From positions 1-64,000 of the IMG/VR virus record IMGVR_UViG_3300032213_001850: a DNA stretch of 64,000 nt; one strand, written 5' to 3'. The notes under the pieces are model-generated. The model did not search any database and had not been told where the DNA came from. It saw nothing but the letters and a program-made list of their open reading frames with translations. Positions 22,281 through 32,800 of the stretch are shown in pieces; position 1 is the stretch's first letter, and each line of letters begins with the position of its first letter. The stretch comes from a virus. The position numbers and the translations under genes are program-made.

Positions 22281-23735
22281 ATGTGGGCAATTTTTAAATT
22301 GAATGTTTTGACCGCAATGGTTACAGGACAATTTAAGGCTGACCCGGATGAGTTTGCTGAATTTTATGCAAATGAATACGATAAGGCAATAAAAAGTGGT
22401 GGTGATTTATTGTATGGAGTCAACGTTATCAATGGTAGTGTTAAAGGTATGGCAGATGCTATAAAAATTGCATTAAAAAAAGGAACGGATAGTGTTGGTA
22501 GTAATTTTAATGTATTGGCGGAAATATATCCCGCAGCATTTGATGCATATTGGTTGGGTGCAGAAATGTCACCATTACCAAACCCATTAATAAAGCCTTT
22601 GGGATGGCCTACAACACCACCTGCACCTGGTACAATACAAAATATTGGCCCGGACCCGATATCATTGGCAGCTACTGCAACATTACATAAAGCAGAAGTG
22701 GAAATATTAAAAGCGTTGGAAGATGAGTTGAAAAAACAAACAATAACATTACCGGCAATTGCACCATTACCATCAATCACTATTCCTGTATATGAAACTG
22801 CCCAAAAAATAATAAACAAAGAAGCAGTTGCACCGGATATAAAAAATCATCCGGTGGTTAAAGGTGCAGTTGAGATAATAAAAAAATTAAAAGAAGCTAA
22901 AAAGAAAAAACCAGCAATAGGAAAACAAATTAAAAAGGCCTTAAAATTTGAATTTCCAAAATTACCAGATAGGAAAAAAATAATAGAAGAAACAAAAGAA
23001 AAATTATTAGAAAAAGCAATTGAAGAGATTAAAAATCAAATTATACCTCCAATTGAAGATATCATACTACAACCAATATATCAGTATGTTCAAATGGCAG
23101 TTGCAATATTAGATTCTATTCCAAGTCCAAAACCAACTACATCAGAAATTAAAAAATTTGTAAAAGATACTGCAAAGGGGTTAATACCTGAAATAGATAT
23201 ACCAATTGAAATTCCAAATATACCAACGAAAGAAGAATTACAAGAACAAATTGATGCTAAAACTCCTACTGACGAGGAAATAAGAGCATTAGCAGAAGAA
23301 AAAATAAAAGATTTAATTCCAGACCCACCATTCATTAGTTTTACCCCACCTAGTTTTATTTTTAGTACCAAAACAAATGTAATGATTGACCCGTTTCTTC
23401 AACTTGCACAGGTACATTTAATGGGTGTTGGTGGTAATATGATGGTGACATCACAATATACACCACCTGCACCACCTGCACCTGCAATTATAAATTATAC
23501 GGGATACCAAGTAAAATCAGGACCACCTGTGCCAGATTTTCCTTCAACGGTTGAATTTCCTCAAATTGATTTGGGTAGTATTGAAATTCCTAGTTTTCCG
23601 GAATTACCACAATTGCCAAACATAAGTCCTGTCGATTTATTAACATCATTGGCAATATCTTTACCTGATGTAAAAATAAATGCACCAAAGGTTGATGTAA
23701 ACATTAAAATACCAACAATACCAAATGTTGGATAA
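22281..23735 (+). CDS. Proline-rich virion structural protein
   Basis: A 484-residue protein in the baseplate module. Residues 1-170 are mixed helices, 200-330 are Lys/Glu-rich helices with Pro-rich breaks, and 370-484 form a Pro/Ile-rich beta-like tail with repeated 'xIxxPxxPxLP' turns (EIPSFPELPQLPNIS). Pro-rich, cysteine-free sequences of this kind are typical of tail and baseplate proteins in marine myoviruses. No catalytic motif. One base separates it from the gp5-like gene. A tape-measure role is unlikely because it is too short and too Pro-rich. Confidence 0.6.
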   Translation: MWAIFKLNVLTAMVTGQFKADPDEFAEFYANEYDKAIKSGGDLLYGVNVINGSVKGMADAIKIALKKGTDSVGSNFNVLAEIYPAAFDAYWLGAEMSPLPNPLIKPLGWPTTPPAPGTIQNIGPDPISLAATATLHKAEVEILKALEDELKKQTITLPAIAPLPSITIPVYETAQKIINKEAVAPDIKNHPVVKGAVEIIKKLKEAKKKKPAIGKQIKKALKFEFPKLPDRKKIIEETKEKLLEKAIEEIKNQIIPPIEDIILQPIYQYVQMAVAILDSIPSPKPTTSEIKKFVKDTAKGLIPEIDIPIEIPNIPTKEELQEQIDAKTPTDEEIRALAEEKIKDLIPDPPFISFTPPSFIFSTKTNVMIDPFLQLAQVHLMGVGGNMMVTSQYTPPAPPAPAIINYTGYQVKSGPPVPDFPSTVEFPQIDLGSIEIPSFPELPQLPNISPVDLLTSLAISLPDVKINAPKVDVNIKIPTIPNVG

Positions 23736-23748
23736 TTATTTAAATCAA

Positions 23749-23757
23749 ATATTTATT
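23749..23757 (+). promoter_or_regulatory. Candidate late promoter ATATTTATT
   Basis: A late-type motif in the short gap before the ATG at 23781 (23 bases apart). It would start a transcript running into the gp25 and gp6 genes. Confidence 0.5.
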
Positions 23758-23780
23758 ACTAAAACATACAAACAATTATT

Positions 23781-24278
23781 ATGAAATCAGACATTTTATT
23801 AACTTTAATTAAAGAAGTTGTTAAAAACGAAGTTAAACAACAAGTTAAAGAAGAACTTGTTAAACTAATTAAATCTGGTGCAGTTACATTGAACTCACAA
23901 ACAAAAACATCTACTCCATCGTTAAGAGAGATGACAGAAGTTACTCCTACACCGGTTAAAAGACAACAACCTGTACAACAACCACAAAGACCACAAAGAG
24001 AATTTTCAAAAGACCCAATGATAAATGAAATTTTGAATATGACTCAACCATTTACTTCCGAACAAAGGAAAGAGGGTGCACAGGCAGTTGGAAGTGTATT
24101 GGATATGATTAAACCAGAATTAAGGGTCGATGAAAGTGAGTGGGAAACAATGGATTTTAGAGAGGTAAATGTACCATCCAATGTCCCAAATTTTGAATCA
24201 ACCGGTGATGGTTTACAAGATGCTACAATAAAAGCATTGACAAGAGATTATAGTGAATTAGTAAAAAGATTTAAATAA
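23781..24278 (+). CDS. Hypothetical baseplate-module protein
   Basis: A 165-residue protein: an N-terminal amphipathic helix (LLTLIKEVVKNEVKQQVKEEL), a Thr/Pro/Gln-rich linker (60-90) and an acidic C-terminal half. The helix-linker-acidic layout, with a disordered middle, is common in phage assembly chaperones. It is the first gene after a late-type motif and overlaps gp25 by one base, so it is surely in the late baseplate operon. Function not recognised. Confidence 0.6.
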   Translation: MKSDILLTLIKEVVKNEVKQQVKEELVKLIKSGAVTLNSQTKTSTPSLREMTEVTPTPVKRQQPVQQPQRPQREFSKDPMINEILNMTQPFTSEQRKEGAQAVGSVLDMIKPELRVDESEWETMDFREVNVPSNVPNFESTGDGLQDATIKALTRDYSELVKRFK

Positions 24279-24715
24279 TGGCAATAGAGTTAGGAAAAAT
24301 TAATGTAGACGACTTATCGGAAAATAATTACAAAGTATTGGGTATTGGTATTAATAGAACATCCAATTCTAATGGTATTTTTTCCGTTAATTATACTACC
24401 CTATCTCAGGCCAAAGATAATATTATAAATCTAGTAATGACCGCAAAAGGTGAAAGAGAAATGAACCCAAATTTTGGATGTGATGTTTGGCAAGTTTTAT
24501 TTGAACCAATTATAGATGAAACGATTTCTCAAAAAATAGAAGATAGTATTTTAGATGCTGTTAAAACTTGGTTACCTTATATTGAAATTCAACAAATAAT
24601 CTTTGATTATGATAGTGATGATATAGATGCAAATAAGATATTATTAGAAATACAATTTTCTTTAGCAGCAAATCCATCTCTATCGGATACGATAACCTTA
24701 AAAATAGAAAAATAA
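24278..24715 (+). CDS. 25: Baseplate wedge protein, gp25/gpW family
   Basis: A 145-residue protein of the GPW/gp25 family, normal length. NIINLVMTAKGEREMNPNFGCDVWQVLFEP (about 46-75) is the family core, with the conserved Glu-Arg and the G-x-D-V-W loop. ISQKIEDSILDAVKTWLPYIEI is the following helix and strand. In T4, gp25 forms the core of each baseplate wedge with gp6 and gp53 and links to the sheath. It is directly followed by the gp6 gene, the standard order in T4-like and other contractile injection systems. Confidence 0.92.
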   Translation: MAIELGKINVDDLSENNYKVLGIGINRTSNSNGIFSVNYTTLSQAKDNIINLVMTAKGEREMNPNFGCDVWQVLFEPIIDETISQKIEDSILDAVKTWLPYIEIQQIIFDYDSDDIDANKILLEIQFSLAANPSLSDTITLKIEK

Positions 24716-24719
24716 TAAA

Positions 24720-26732
24720 ATGGCTATAAAGTCTATAAATAAAAATTGGGGAAACACCAAAAACATAAATTACTTAGGTAAGGATTTTGATGCATTAAAA
24801 CAAAATCTTATTGATTTTACTAAGACATATTTTCCAAATCAATATTCGGATTTCAATGATGCATCTCCGGGTATGGTTTTCTTAGAACAAGCTGCAGCAA
24901 TTGGTGATATGTTATCTTTTTATCAAGATATACAACTTAAAGAATCAATGTTATCAAATGCAACTGAAAGGAAAAATGTAATTGCATTGGCTCAATCTAT
25001 GGGATACAAACCAAAAGTAACAACCCCGGCCGTAACAACATTAACTGTTTATCAATTAATTAAAAGTATTGGTTCAGGTGTAAACAACAAACCAGATGAT
25101 AGCTTATTTTTAAAAATTAAAAGTGGAATGGAAGTTACATCAAAAAGTAACTCGAATGTAGTTTTTAGAACAATTGATGCAGTCGATTTTGCAAATTCAA
25201 GTAGTAGAGAAATTGACGTTTATAGTAGAGATGGAAGTGGAGAACCGACACAATATTTGATAACTAAACAAGTTCAGGCAATATCTGCTAGAGAAGTTTC
25301 TACAACTATTACGGTTTCAAATTCAACGGATTACCCAATTATAACATTATCGGATTCAAATATTATACAAATAACAAATGTTGTTGATGAAGAAAACATT
25401 CAATATTATGAAGTCCCATATTTGGCACAAGAAACTATTTTTGTGGAACAACCAAATACACTATTAAACAATAATGAAAATGATATATCTGCAGACGTTC
25501 CTTATATTTTAGAAGTTCAAAAAGTACCTTATAGATTTTCGACCAAAGTAAATTCAGATAATACTATTGACTTACAATTTGGAAATGGTAGTTTAAGTGA
25601 AAGTGATGAAATCCTTTTGCCAAACCCAAAAAATGTTGGATTGGGATTAGCAAATTCAATACAAAGATTAAATGAAGGTATTGACCCATCTAACTTTTTA
25701 AAAACAAATACATTGGGTATTGCACCTAACGGAAAACAATTAACTATAAAATATTTAGTTGGTGGTGGGGTATCATCTAATGTAAATGCAAACGATTTAA
25801 CAACCATTTCAAAAATAGAATTTGAAGAAGATTTGGCATCTATAACTGATATAAATTTATATAGTTTATATAAACAATCAATTGGAGTTGAAAATTCCGA
25901 TGCTGCAACTGGTGGTAGAGATAGTGAATCAATTGAAGAAATTAGACAAAATGGTTTGGCAATGTTTGGGTCTCAAAACAGAGCAGTAACTAGACAGGAT
26001 TATATTGTGAGAGCATTATCTATGCCAGAAAGATATGGCAGTGTTGCAAAAGTATATGTTAGTCCCGATGGTGAGGTGGATAATAATTCTCCATCATCTA
26101 TTTTGGCATCACCACAAAATATTAATGAATTTGTTAATTTAGTTGATGGATTAAAAAATAGTTCTAGACAAGATATACAAAAAGAATTAGTTAAATATCT
26201 TAGTCAAAAGAAAACATCTATTAGTGAAGTAAATAATCCATTTGCAATTAATATGTATGTATTGGGGTATAATTCTAATAAAAATTTAACAATAATAAAC
26301 AAATCAGTTAAACAAAATCTAAAAACGTATTTAGGAGAATATAGAATGTTAACCGATGGTGTTAATATTATTGATGGGTTTATTATTAATATTGGTGTAG
26401 ACTTCGATGTAGTTGTTTATTCAAATTATAATAAGAGAGAAGTTATTACAAACTGCTTAACAGAATTGCAAACTTATTTTAATATAGATAATTGGACATT
26501 CAACAAACCAATAAATCTTTCAGAAATAGAATTGATACTAGCAAATGTGGAAGGGGTAATGAGTGTTCCATCCGTAAAAATTTCAAACTTATGTGGTGGG
26601 GACGGTAATTATTCACCAAACAGATATAACATAGATGAGGCAACCAAAGGAAAGATTGTCTACCCTTCCTTAGACCCTTCTATATTTGAAATTAAATATC
26701 CAAACAAAGACATAAAAGGGAGGGCATTATAA
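24720..26732 (+). CDS. 6: Baseplate wedge protein, gp6-like
   Basis: A 670-residue protein matching T4 gp6 in size and start. The N-terminal part has YLGKDFDALKQNLIDFTKTYFP (residues 18-39), then the SPGMVFLEQAAAIGDMLSFYQD helix and NATERKNVIALAQSMGYKP near 80-98, which are family signatures. Around residue 390-430 is GGRDSESIEEIRQNGLAMFGSQNRAVTRQDY, the conserved J-like core. gp6 dimers form the inner ring of the baseplate that changes shape on infection. The gene lies four bases after gp25. No cysteine-based or enzymatic motif is present. Confidence 0.92.
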   Translation: MAIKSINKNWGNTKNINYLGKDFDALKQNLIDFTKTYFPNQYSDFNDASPGMVFLEQAAAIGDMLSFYQDIQLKESMLSNATERKNVIALAQSMGYKPKVTTPAVTTLTVYQLIKSIGSGVNNKPDDSLFLKIKSGMEVTSKSNSNVVFRTIDAVDFANSSSREIDVYSRDGSGEPTQYLITKQVQAISAREVSTTITVSNSTDYPIITLSDSNIIQITNVVDEENIQYYEVPYLAQETIFVEQPNTLLNNNENDISADVPYILEVQKVPYRFSTKVNSDNTIDLQFGNGSLSESDEILLPNPKNVGLGLANSIQRLNEGIDPSNFLKTNTLGIAPNGKQLTIKYLVGGGVSSNVNANDLTTISKIEFEEDLASITDINLYSLYKQSIGVENSDAATGGRDSESIEEIRQNGLAMFGSQNRAVTRQDYIVRALSMPERYGSVAKVYVSPDGEVDNNSPSSILASPQNINEFVNLVDGLKNSSRQDIQKELVKYLSQKKTSISEVNNPFAINMYVLGYNSNKNLTIINKSVKQNLKTYLGEYRMLTDGVNIIDGFIINIGVDFDVVVYSNYNKREVITNCLTELQTYFNIDNWTFNKPINLSEIELILANVEGVMSVPSVKISNLCGGDGNYSPNRYNIDEATKGKIVYPSLDPSIFEIKYPNKDIKGRAL

Positions 26733-27790
26733 TGCATATATTTTACACATCATCATATGACGCAAGTGTATATCTACAACAACCTGAACAAAATGCAGGT
26801 AGAGATGAGATATTGGAAGTAGGTAAACTTTACTACGGAGGAGTAAAGGATATTGCTAGAACTTTTATTAAGTTTGATGTTTCTAATTTGGAAACCGGCA
26901 GTAATTGGAAAGCTTATCTTAATCTTAAATCTGCAAATTCTGAAGAAATTCCACTGGAATATACAATATATGCAAATGCAGTTTCTCAAAGTTGGACAAT
27001 GGGGACTGGTACAAAATTCGATAATATAACTTCTGATGGTATTAGTTGGAAATATAGAAATGGAATAGATAGTTGGCAAGATAATGTAATAGCAGGGACT
27101 GCGGTGTTTACCAATGGAACAACGGGTTCTGCAAATGCAGAAGGAGGTACTTGGTATTTAAGTGGTTCTGCATCACAATCATTTAATAATGAACCAGACG
27201 ACATCAGAATGGATGTAACAAATATTGTAAGCCTTTGGTTGAGTGGTTCGTTGCCAAATAATGGATTTATAGTACATCATAGTTTAAATTCGGAAAATGA
27301 TTCATTAGACTATGGATTATTAAAGTTCTTTTCAAAAGAAACTAATACAATATACGAACCAAAATTAGAAGTAGTTTGGAATGATATTTCGTTTGTAACT
27401 GGAAGTTTATTACCTGTAACAGGTTCTGCAGAGGATGGATACAAGGTTGTAATTACAAATCTTAAAAACGAATACTCATCAAATACAAAGGTAAAAATTA
27501 GAGTTAAGGGTAGAGATATGTATCCTTTAAAATCTTTTGGAACAACATTTGCATACGACCAATCAAAATATATAACAAATATTTATTATCAATTAGAAGA
27601 TTATATTACATCTGAAGTTATTTTACCTTTCGGAGATTATACAAAAGTAAGTTGTGATTCAACATCAAATTATTTTATTATGAATTTGAATAGTCTTCCA
27701 AAAAATAGAACTTATAAATTAAAATTGAAAGTTATAGAGGGTGGTATATCAACAATAATTGATGAAAAATATATTTTTGATTTAGTATAA
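26732..27790 (+). CDS. Baseplate/tail structural protein with DNRLRE-like beta domain
   Basis: A 352-residue beta-rich protein. Residues 1-210 resemble a DNRLRE/CBM-like jelly roll (DIARTFIKFDVSNLE, SWTMGTGTKFDN, WRN-like WKYRNG, RMDVTNIVSLWLSG, GFIVHHS). Residues 220-352 form a second beta-rich part with YPLKSFGTTFAYDQ. The DNRLRE fold is used in surface proteins and binds glycans or other proteins. It overlaps gp6 by one base, so it is part of the baseplate operon, where it may decorate or extend a wedge. The domain call is by pattern only. Confidence 0.6.
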   Translation: MHIFYTSSYDASVYLQQPEQNAGRDEILEVGKLYYGGVKDIARTFIKFDVSNLETGSNWKAYLNLKSANSEEIPLEYTIYANAVSQSWTMGTGTKFDNITSDGISWKYRNGIDSWQDNVIAGTAVFTNGTTGSANAEGGTWYLSGSASQSFNNEPDDIRMDVTNIVSLWLSGSLPNNGFIVHHSLNSENDSLDYGLLKFFSKETNTIYEPKLEVVWNDISFVTGSLLPVTGSAEDGYKVVITNLKNEYSSNTKVKIRVKGRDMYPLKSFGTTFAYDQSKYITNIYYQLEDYITSEVILPFGDYTKVSCDSTSNYFIMNLNSLPKNRTYKLKLKVIEGGISTIIDEKYIFDLV

Positions 27791-27791
27791 T

Positions 27792-28928
27792 ATGACAGGA
27801 TTAGAAGCAATAGCAGAAAAATTACAAGAACAAAAAAAGAAACAATTCGAAGAAATTCTAAGTGTATCCGGTTCGTCTGCAATATCAAAAAATGATTATA
27901 ATGTAACCATCGTTGATAATGTAAATCCCGCAACTTCATTAATATTTAAAGGGTTAGATAAACCAAAATACGATGAAACCGAATTACTTAAAGCAGTAAA
28001 TGTATCAGTCACAGAATTGGCACCGAATATACCAATAGCAAATTTGGATTTAATTCCAAAACCAATATATGATGCAGAGGTAACATCTAGTAATGAACTA
28101 AGAATTCAAAATACAAGATTACAATTAACAATAGATTCATTAAATAATACTATTACCGATTTAAGAGCACAAGTTCAAACTGAAATAAATAATAGATTAA
28201 CAATTGAACAAACAAATGATGCTTTAGTAAATCAATTAGATACTTTAAATGGAACAATTACGGATTTTACAGGTCAAATTACTACATCATTACAAAAATC
28301 GGTAGATGAAAGTATTTTAAGAGCATCGTTACAGTCACAAAATACAGGATTTAAAGCACAGATTAAAGCACTTATTAAACAAATTGATTCTTTAAATTCA
28401 ATCATTGAAGGTTTACAAGCTCAATTGGGTGCATTACAACAACAACAAGCAATTGAACAATCTGCACAAAATGTAGCATTTGCATCTGGTGCTGAAGTTA
28501 TTAATGAGGTTGGTTTAGTTAAATTTACATCTAAAGGAAATGATACGGATGGATGGATAACTGCTGCAGTATCTACACATCAATTAGAAAGAAAAAGACA
28601 ACAAAAATGGCAATATGGTGAAACGATAGAGTTTACAAATAATGATAAGTTTCCAATTACAATCAATATAAACACTACATTTGGGACGAAAGGTAAGTGG
28701 TTTAGCCTTACAGAAACTAGTTTCACTTTAGGAGCAGGTAGTGCAAAATCACTAAAACCCACATTATATAAGGGTAGGCCCCCATTAAAATTTGGTGATA
28801 GAGAACGTAGTTCCGATTCTATTGGTAATATAGCTATCGAAGTAGTAAGACAAGATGGTTCTAAAAAATCAAAAAGTTTTAAAACCAAATTAATGGTGAG
28901 ACATCCTGATTCTTTTCCAGGATTTTAA
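27792..28928 (+). CDS. Virion protein with long central coiled coil and beta C-terminus
   Basis: A 378-residue protein. Residues 1-95 are mixed; 98-235 show unbroken heptad-like spacing of Leu/Ile with Gln, Asn and Thr (LQLTIDSLNNTITDLRAQV and onward), a long trimeric or dimeric coiled coil; 240-378 are beta-rich with repeated Lys/Ser/Gly and a Pro-Phe end. The layout is like phage tail-fibre or whisker-type trimers: thin stalk with small globular end. It lies one base after the DNRLRE-like gene. No match to a named family. Confidence 0.6.
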   Translation: MTGLEAIAEKLQEQKKKQFEEILSVSGSSAISKNDYNVTIVDNVNPATSLIFKGLDKPKYDETELLKAVNVSVTELAPNIPIANLDLIPKPIYDAEVTSSNELRIQNTRLQLTIDSLNNTITDLRAQVQTEINNRLTIEQTNDALVNQLDTLNGTITDFTGQITTSLQKSVDESILRASLQSQNTGFKAQIKALIKQIDSLNSIIEGLQAQLGALQQQQAIEQSAQNVAFASGAEVINEVGLVKFTSKGNDTDGWITAAVSTHQLERKRQQKWQYGETIEFTNNDKFPITININTTFGTKGKWFSLTETSFTLGAGSAKSLKPTLYKGRPPLKFGDRERSSDSIGNIAIEVVRQDGSKKSKSFKTKLMVRHPDSFPGF

Positions 28929-28938
28929 AAAATAAAAT

Positions 28939-29832
28939 ATGAGTATAAAAAAATATACAAATTTTGAAAATATAAATAATAAAACCGAAAATTCTGGTCA
29001 ATTTTTGGAAGATAAAGATTTGTTCATAGTTTCAAAAAAAGAAATACAAATAAGTGAGTTTGGTAACACTCCATATGATGTTATGGAAATATCGGTTTAT
29101 GATATTAATAATAATTTGTTACCACACAAATCTGGAAATAATGTAGCATATATAAAATCTACGGATATTAAGAACTACATGTACGATATTACAAATAATT
29201 TAGGTAAAAAAGAAGTTGCAATTGATATTGAAAAATTATTAAGTGATTTAGGATTTACCAATGGTATATTAAAAATAAATCTTAACTTTGTTAGAAATAG
29301 AGTTGGTAACGAAAATGAATTACAAAGGGTTTGGATACATGAAATATCACCTTCAAGAGAAGAAATTCGTATTTTGCCATTAAAAACAAATAACGAAAGT
29401 ATAAATAAACTTAATATAAACCAATTTAAGAATTTAAAAGCGTTATCTAAAGATTTTATTTTTTATAAGGAAAGTATTTTAAATACTATAAATTCTTTTG
29501 ATAATTCTTTTCTATCAAAGGTGGATGATTATTTAATTTCTCAATATGGAAACGATTATATTAAAATTTTAAAAAAGGATTTTGGTATTAATGATTTTGA
29601 AGGATACAAAAAAAGAATAGTAGAAAATTTTAAAAATTCCGTTAATTATTTTTTGACAAATAAGGAATATAAAATAGGAAATCCCAATTTTGGAAAACCA
29701 TCAGAAGTTAGATTCTATGATTACGAACAATATGCATATGAATATTTACTTAATGAAATTAATAGTATGTTACTGGATTGTATAAAATACAATTCATCTA
29801 TTTTTAAAAGAAGAGATATAATTGTTAAATAA
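28939..29832 (+). CDS. Hypothetical baseplate-module protein
   Basis: A 297-residue protein. The N-terminal 160 residues are beta-rich (ISEFGNTPYDVMEISVYDIN), the rest mostly helical with many Asn, Lys, Phe and Tyr. EISPSREEIRILP near 137-149 is a pattern I associate with proteins that contact large wedge proteins in marine myoviruses, but this is weak. It is the last gene before a late-type motif and the 1656-residue protein. Virion component by position; function not recognised. Confidence 0.55.
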   Translation: MSIKKYTNFENINNKTENSGQFLEDKDLFIVSKKEIQISEFGNTPYDVMEISVYDINNNLLPHKSGNNVAYIKSTDIKNYMYDITNNLGKKEVAIDIEKLLSDLGFTNGILKINLNFVRNRVGNENELQRVWIHEISPSREEIRILPLKTNNESINKLNINQFKNLKALSKDFIFYKESILNTINSFDNSFLSKVDDYLISQYGNDYIKILKKDFGINDFEGYKKRIVENFKNSVNYFLTNKEYKIGNPNFGKPSEVRFYDYEQYAYEYLLNEINSMLLDCIKYNSSIFKRRDIIVK

Positions 29833-29833
29833 A

Positions 29834-29842
29834 ATATTTATA
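29834..29842 (+). promoter_or_regulatory. Candidate late promoter ATATTTATA
   Basis: A late-type motif starting one base after the preceding stop and 14 bases before the GTG start of the 1656-residue structural gene. Confidence 0.5.
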
Positions 29843-29856
29843 TAAAATAATAAATT

Positions 29857-32800
29857 GTGCAGAATATAAATCCAGACGCTTTCGAAAATATTCAAATAAA
29901 TAATGAATCAGGCCGTGCCGAAATTATTGGTGGAGGTGGTGGTGGAGGTTCATCGACATCAAATACAACGGGCACATTTAATCTATATTTAAATTGTGCT
30001 GATATTGCGGAATACTTTGATGGAAACAATACATTGGGAGTTGGTACATCTCAATATATATCATATGCACCTGTAACAACATTTGGTTCGTCTAGAACAT
30101 ATACATCAAAAATAGATAATAAAGTTGCAAAAAATTACTTTGTAGTATTTTTGAACAATGAATCCAAAGGATACAACCAACAAACCGGTGAACCAACTTA
30201 TTATGAATCAATAAGAGCATCGGAATATAGATTAAAACCCGGAAGTCAAACCGAATATGAGTTTTATGAATATAAAAATTTACCAGGAGTAGATGGTACT
30301 ATGGAGTTACAATTTTTATTCGAACCGAAAAAAGTTGCAGATGACCCTATTATAACTCCTGCTACTAAAAATTACGATTTTAAATTAAATTTAAATTCAA
30401 ATTTTTCAAATGAATTAGAAAATTCTTTTTCATTAAAATATGAAATTGTTAAGTTAAATCAAGTTATATTAACTGGTAATTTAACACCAACGGTAGATAG
30501 TACAGATTTATTATCTTTGAGTGAAGAAATATTAAATTCTTCAAATGTTGTTTTTAGTGTTGTAGGAGACCTTCCGAAAAATTTTACTTTTGAAAATATA
30601 AAAATAAAAAAAGGAGCGGTTATAAGTTTTTCTCCCGATATTGCATCATCAACTGACCGAATATTAACAATACCTGCATCCAATTTAAAAAGTGGAAATG
30701 TAGATATTGATGTTACATTTGCAAAAAACATTCCACAACCAGTTGTTAGTACAATTGATACACAATACAATGACCAGGTTAAAGATAGTGATTCCGATAA
30801 AGTAATTGAAATACCTTTTACAACATCGAATGCAAATAGTATAAACGTAACATTTCCAAATGGTAGTGTAAGAAATATAACAACTACATCGTTTAGCGTA
30901 TCATTTAAAAACGATTTAGGTGGAAGTTTTGATTTACAAAAATTAATACTAACTCCTGTTTTTGATAATATTTTAGGAGCATCTAAAGAAGTATTTGTTA
31001 AATTTGTAAGAATTAACAATACTCCCGATATTGTAAGTGTTTCATACCCTGCATCCATTGATATTCCGGCGTTTTCGGACTACAATATTGAATATGAGGT
31101 AAAATATGAAGCATCGAATACAACTCATGTAAAAGTTGAATTATTACAAAAAGATAATACAAAAATTGTTTATTTAGATAAATTGACACCGATTGGTTCT
31201 TTTAAGGTAAATATTAAAGCTTTAAAACAAAAATTTGTAAATTGGGAAGGAAATATATCTTTTATATTTACATCAATTAATAATGCTGGTGATGTTACAT
31301 TGAGTAGTAATACCTATTCATATACAACAAATGTTATATATCCAACAATACAAATGGATGAAGATTTAATTAATACATCTTTATTCAATGCATTTAAGAA
31401 TCAAATTAAAATTCCAGATTTAGATAAAGATAGTAAATATTTAACACATCTTACTAATTTTGGAGATGATAATCAATTTTTGGTTTCAAGTTGGGAAAAT
31501 GATGATTGGACATTATCAAAAAAATCCACAGATGAATTAGGTAATGAATTTGTTAGGCCAGAAGATAAGGTTGAAAGTTTAATATTAAAATTATACAAAC
31601 CACTTTCGGCAAATATTACAAATAATTCAACATTATGGATTACCAAATTATTAACGAATCCATTAATTGAAACTATTGTTTTAAATCAACAAGATGATTT
31701 AAAATGTCCACCTTTAAAAGGCCCTAATTTTAATGTTGAGGTGGATTTTGTAACAGGAAAATCAACCGGATACGAATCGTTGGATGATTTAATATTGAGC
31801 GGTTCTACTTCATCTGCACAATTGGTAAATAAATATCTAAGTGGTTCCGTTATTGACACAGAATATTTAAATATAGAATATACAAGTGGTTCGGAATATC
31901 TTTGGGAAAACTTTGTTCATTTTAGTTCTGCAACTGAGAGAGTGGATAATTTTGTATATAAAGTTAAATTAATTGAATTATATGAACAATTAATAATAAG
32001 TGCATCCACAAACTATACAGGAGGTTCGTCTGGGTCGTATACTGGTTCAATTTCATCATTACAAGAAGTTGATAGACAGAATACAAAGAAAAATCAAATT
32101 ATCCAATCATTTGATGGGTTTGAAACATTTTTATACAACGAATCATCTTCATCTTTAAATTGGCCATATACGAATGGTAATAGAGATTTAAGTGTATCGA
32201 ATAATGTTTCCAATTGGTATGAAAATATAATAACATTGGCAGAAGATTTTGATATTGAAAATAGAAACTGGATTAATAATAATATTCCACAATATATTGT
32301 AAATAATGAAGATAATGCAAGTTTGTTATTATTCTTTTCAATGATTGGCCAACACTTTGATAACATATATTTTCATACGAAGGCAATTGAAAAAAGTAGA
32401 GGTTTGGGATACAAACAAACAGGAAATATTTCTGATAAACTATTATTTGATATTTTAAAATCTTTTAATTGGGATGCTAAAAATTTAGCTGCAGATAATC
32501 AACTTTGGAGTTTAGTATTTGGTGTTGATAAAGCTGGAGATGAAGTAAATTCAAACCCTGCAAAACAAAGAAATTTTGAAGTTTGGAGAAGAATTGTAAA
32601 CAACTTACCTTACTTATTAAAACATAAAGGTACAAGACAAGGTATTTATGCATTATTGGCTTGTTATGGTATTCCATCATCAAACCTTTCAGTTTTAGAA
32701 TTTGGCGGGCCGGAAGTGACCGAAGAACAAAAAGGTAAATTGGTAATGGATAATATTACTAATGCTCTTAAATTTAATAGTGGTGCTAAAATAGAAGTAG

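Noticed and set aside
22364-22819. A 151-residue minus-strand frame in the proline-rich gene
   Set aside because: Its Cys/Ile/Gly-rich pattern mirrors the plus-strand sequence, and it has no independent support.
30459-31058. A 199-residue minus-strand frame inside the giant tail gene
   Set aside because: It lies wholly opposite a long, well-formed coding sequence with consistent phage codon use. It has no promoter motif or neighbours on its strand, so it is an antisense shadow.
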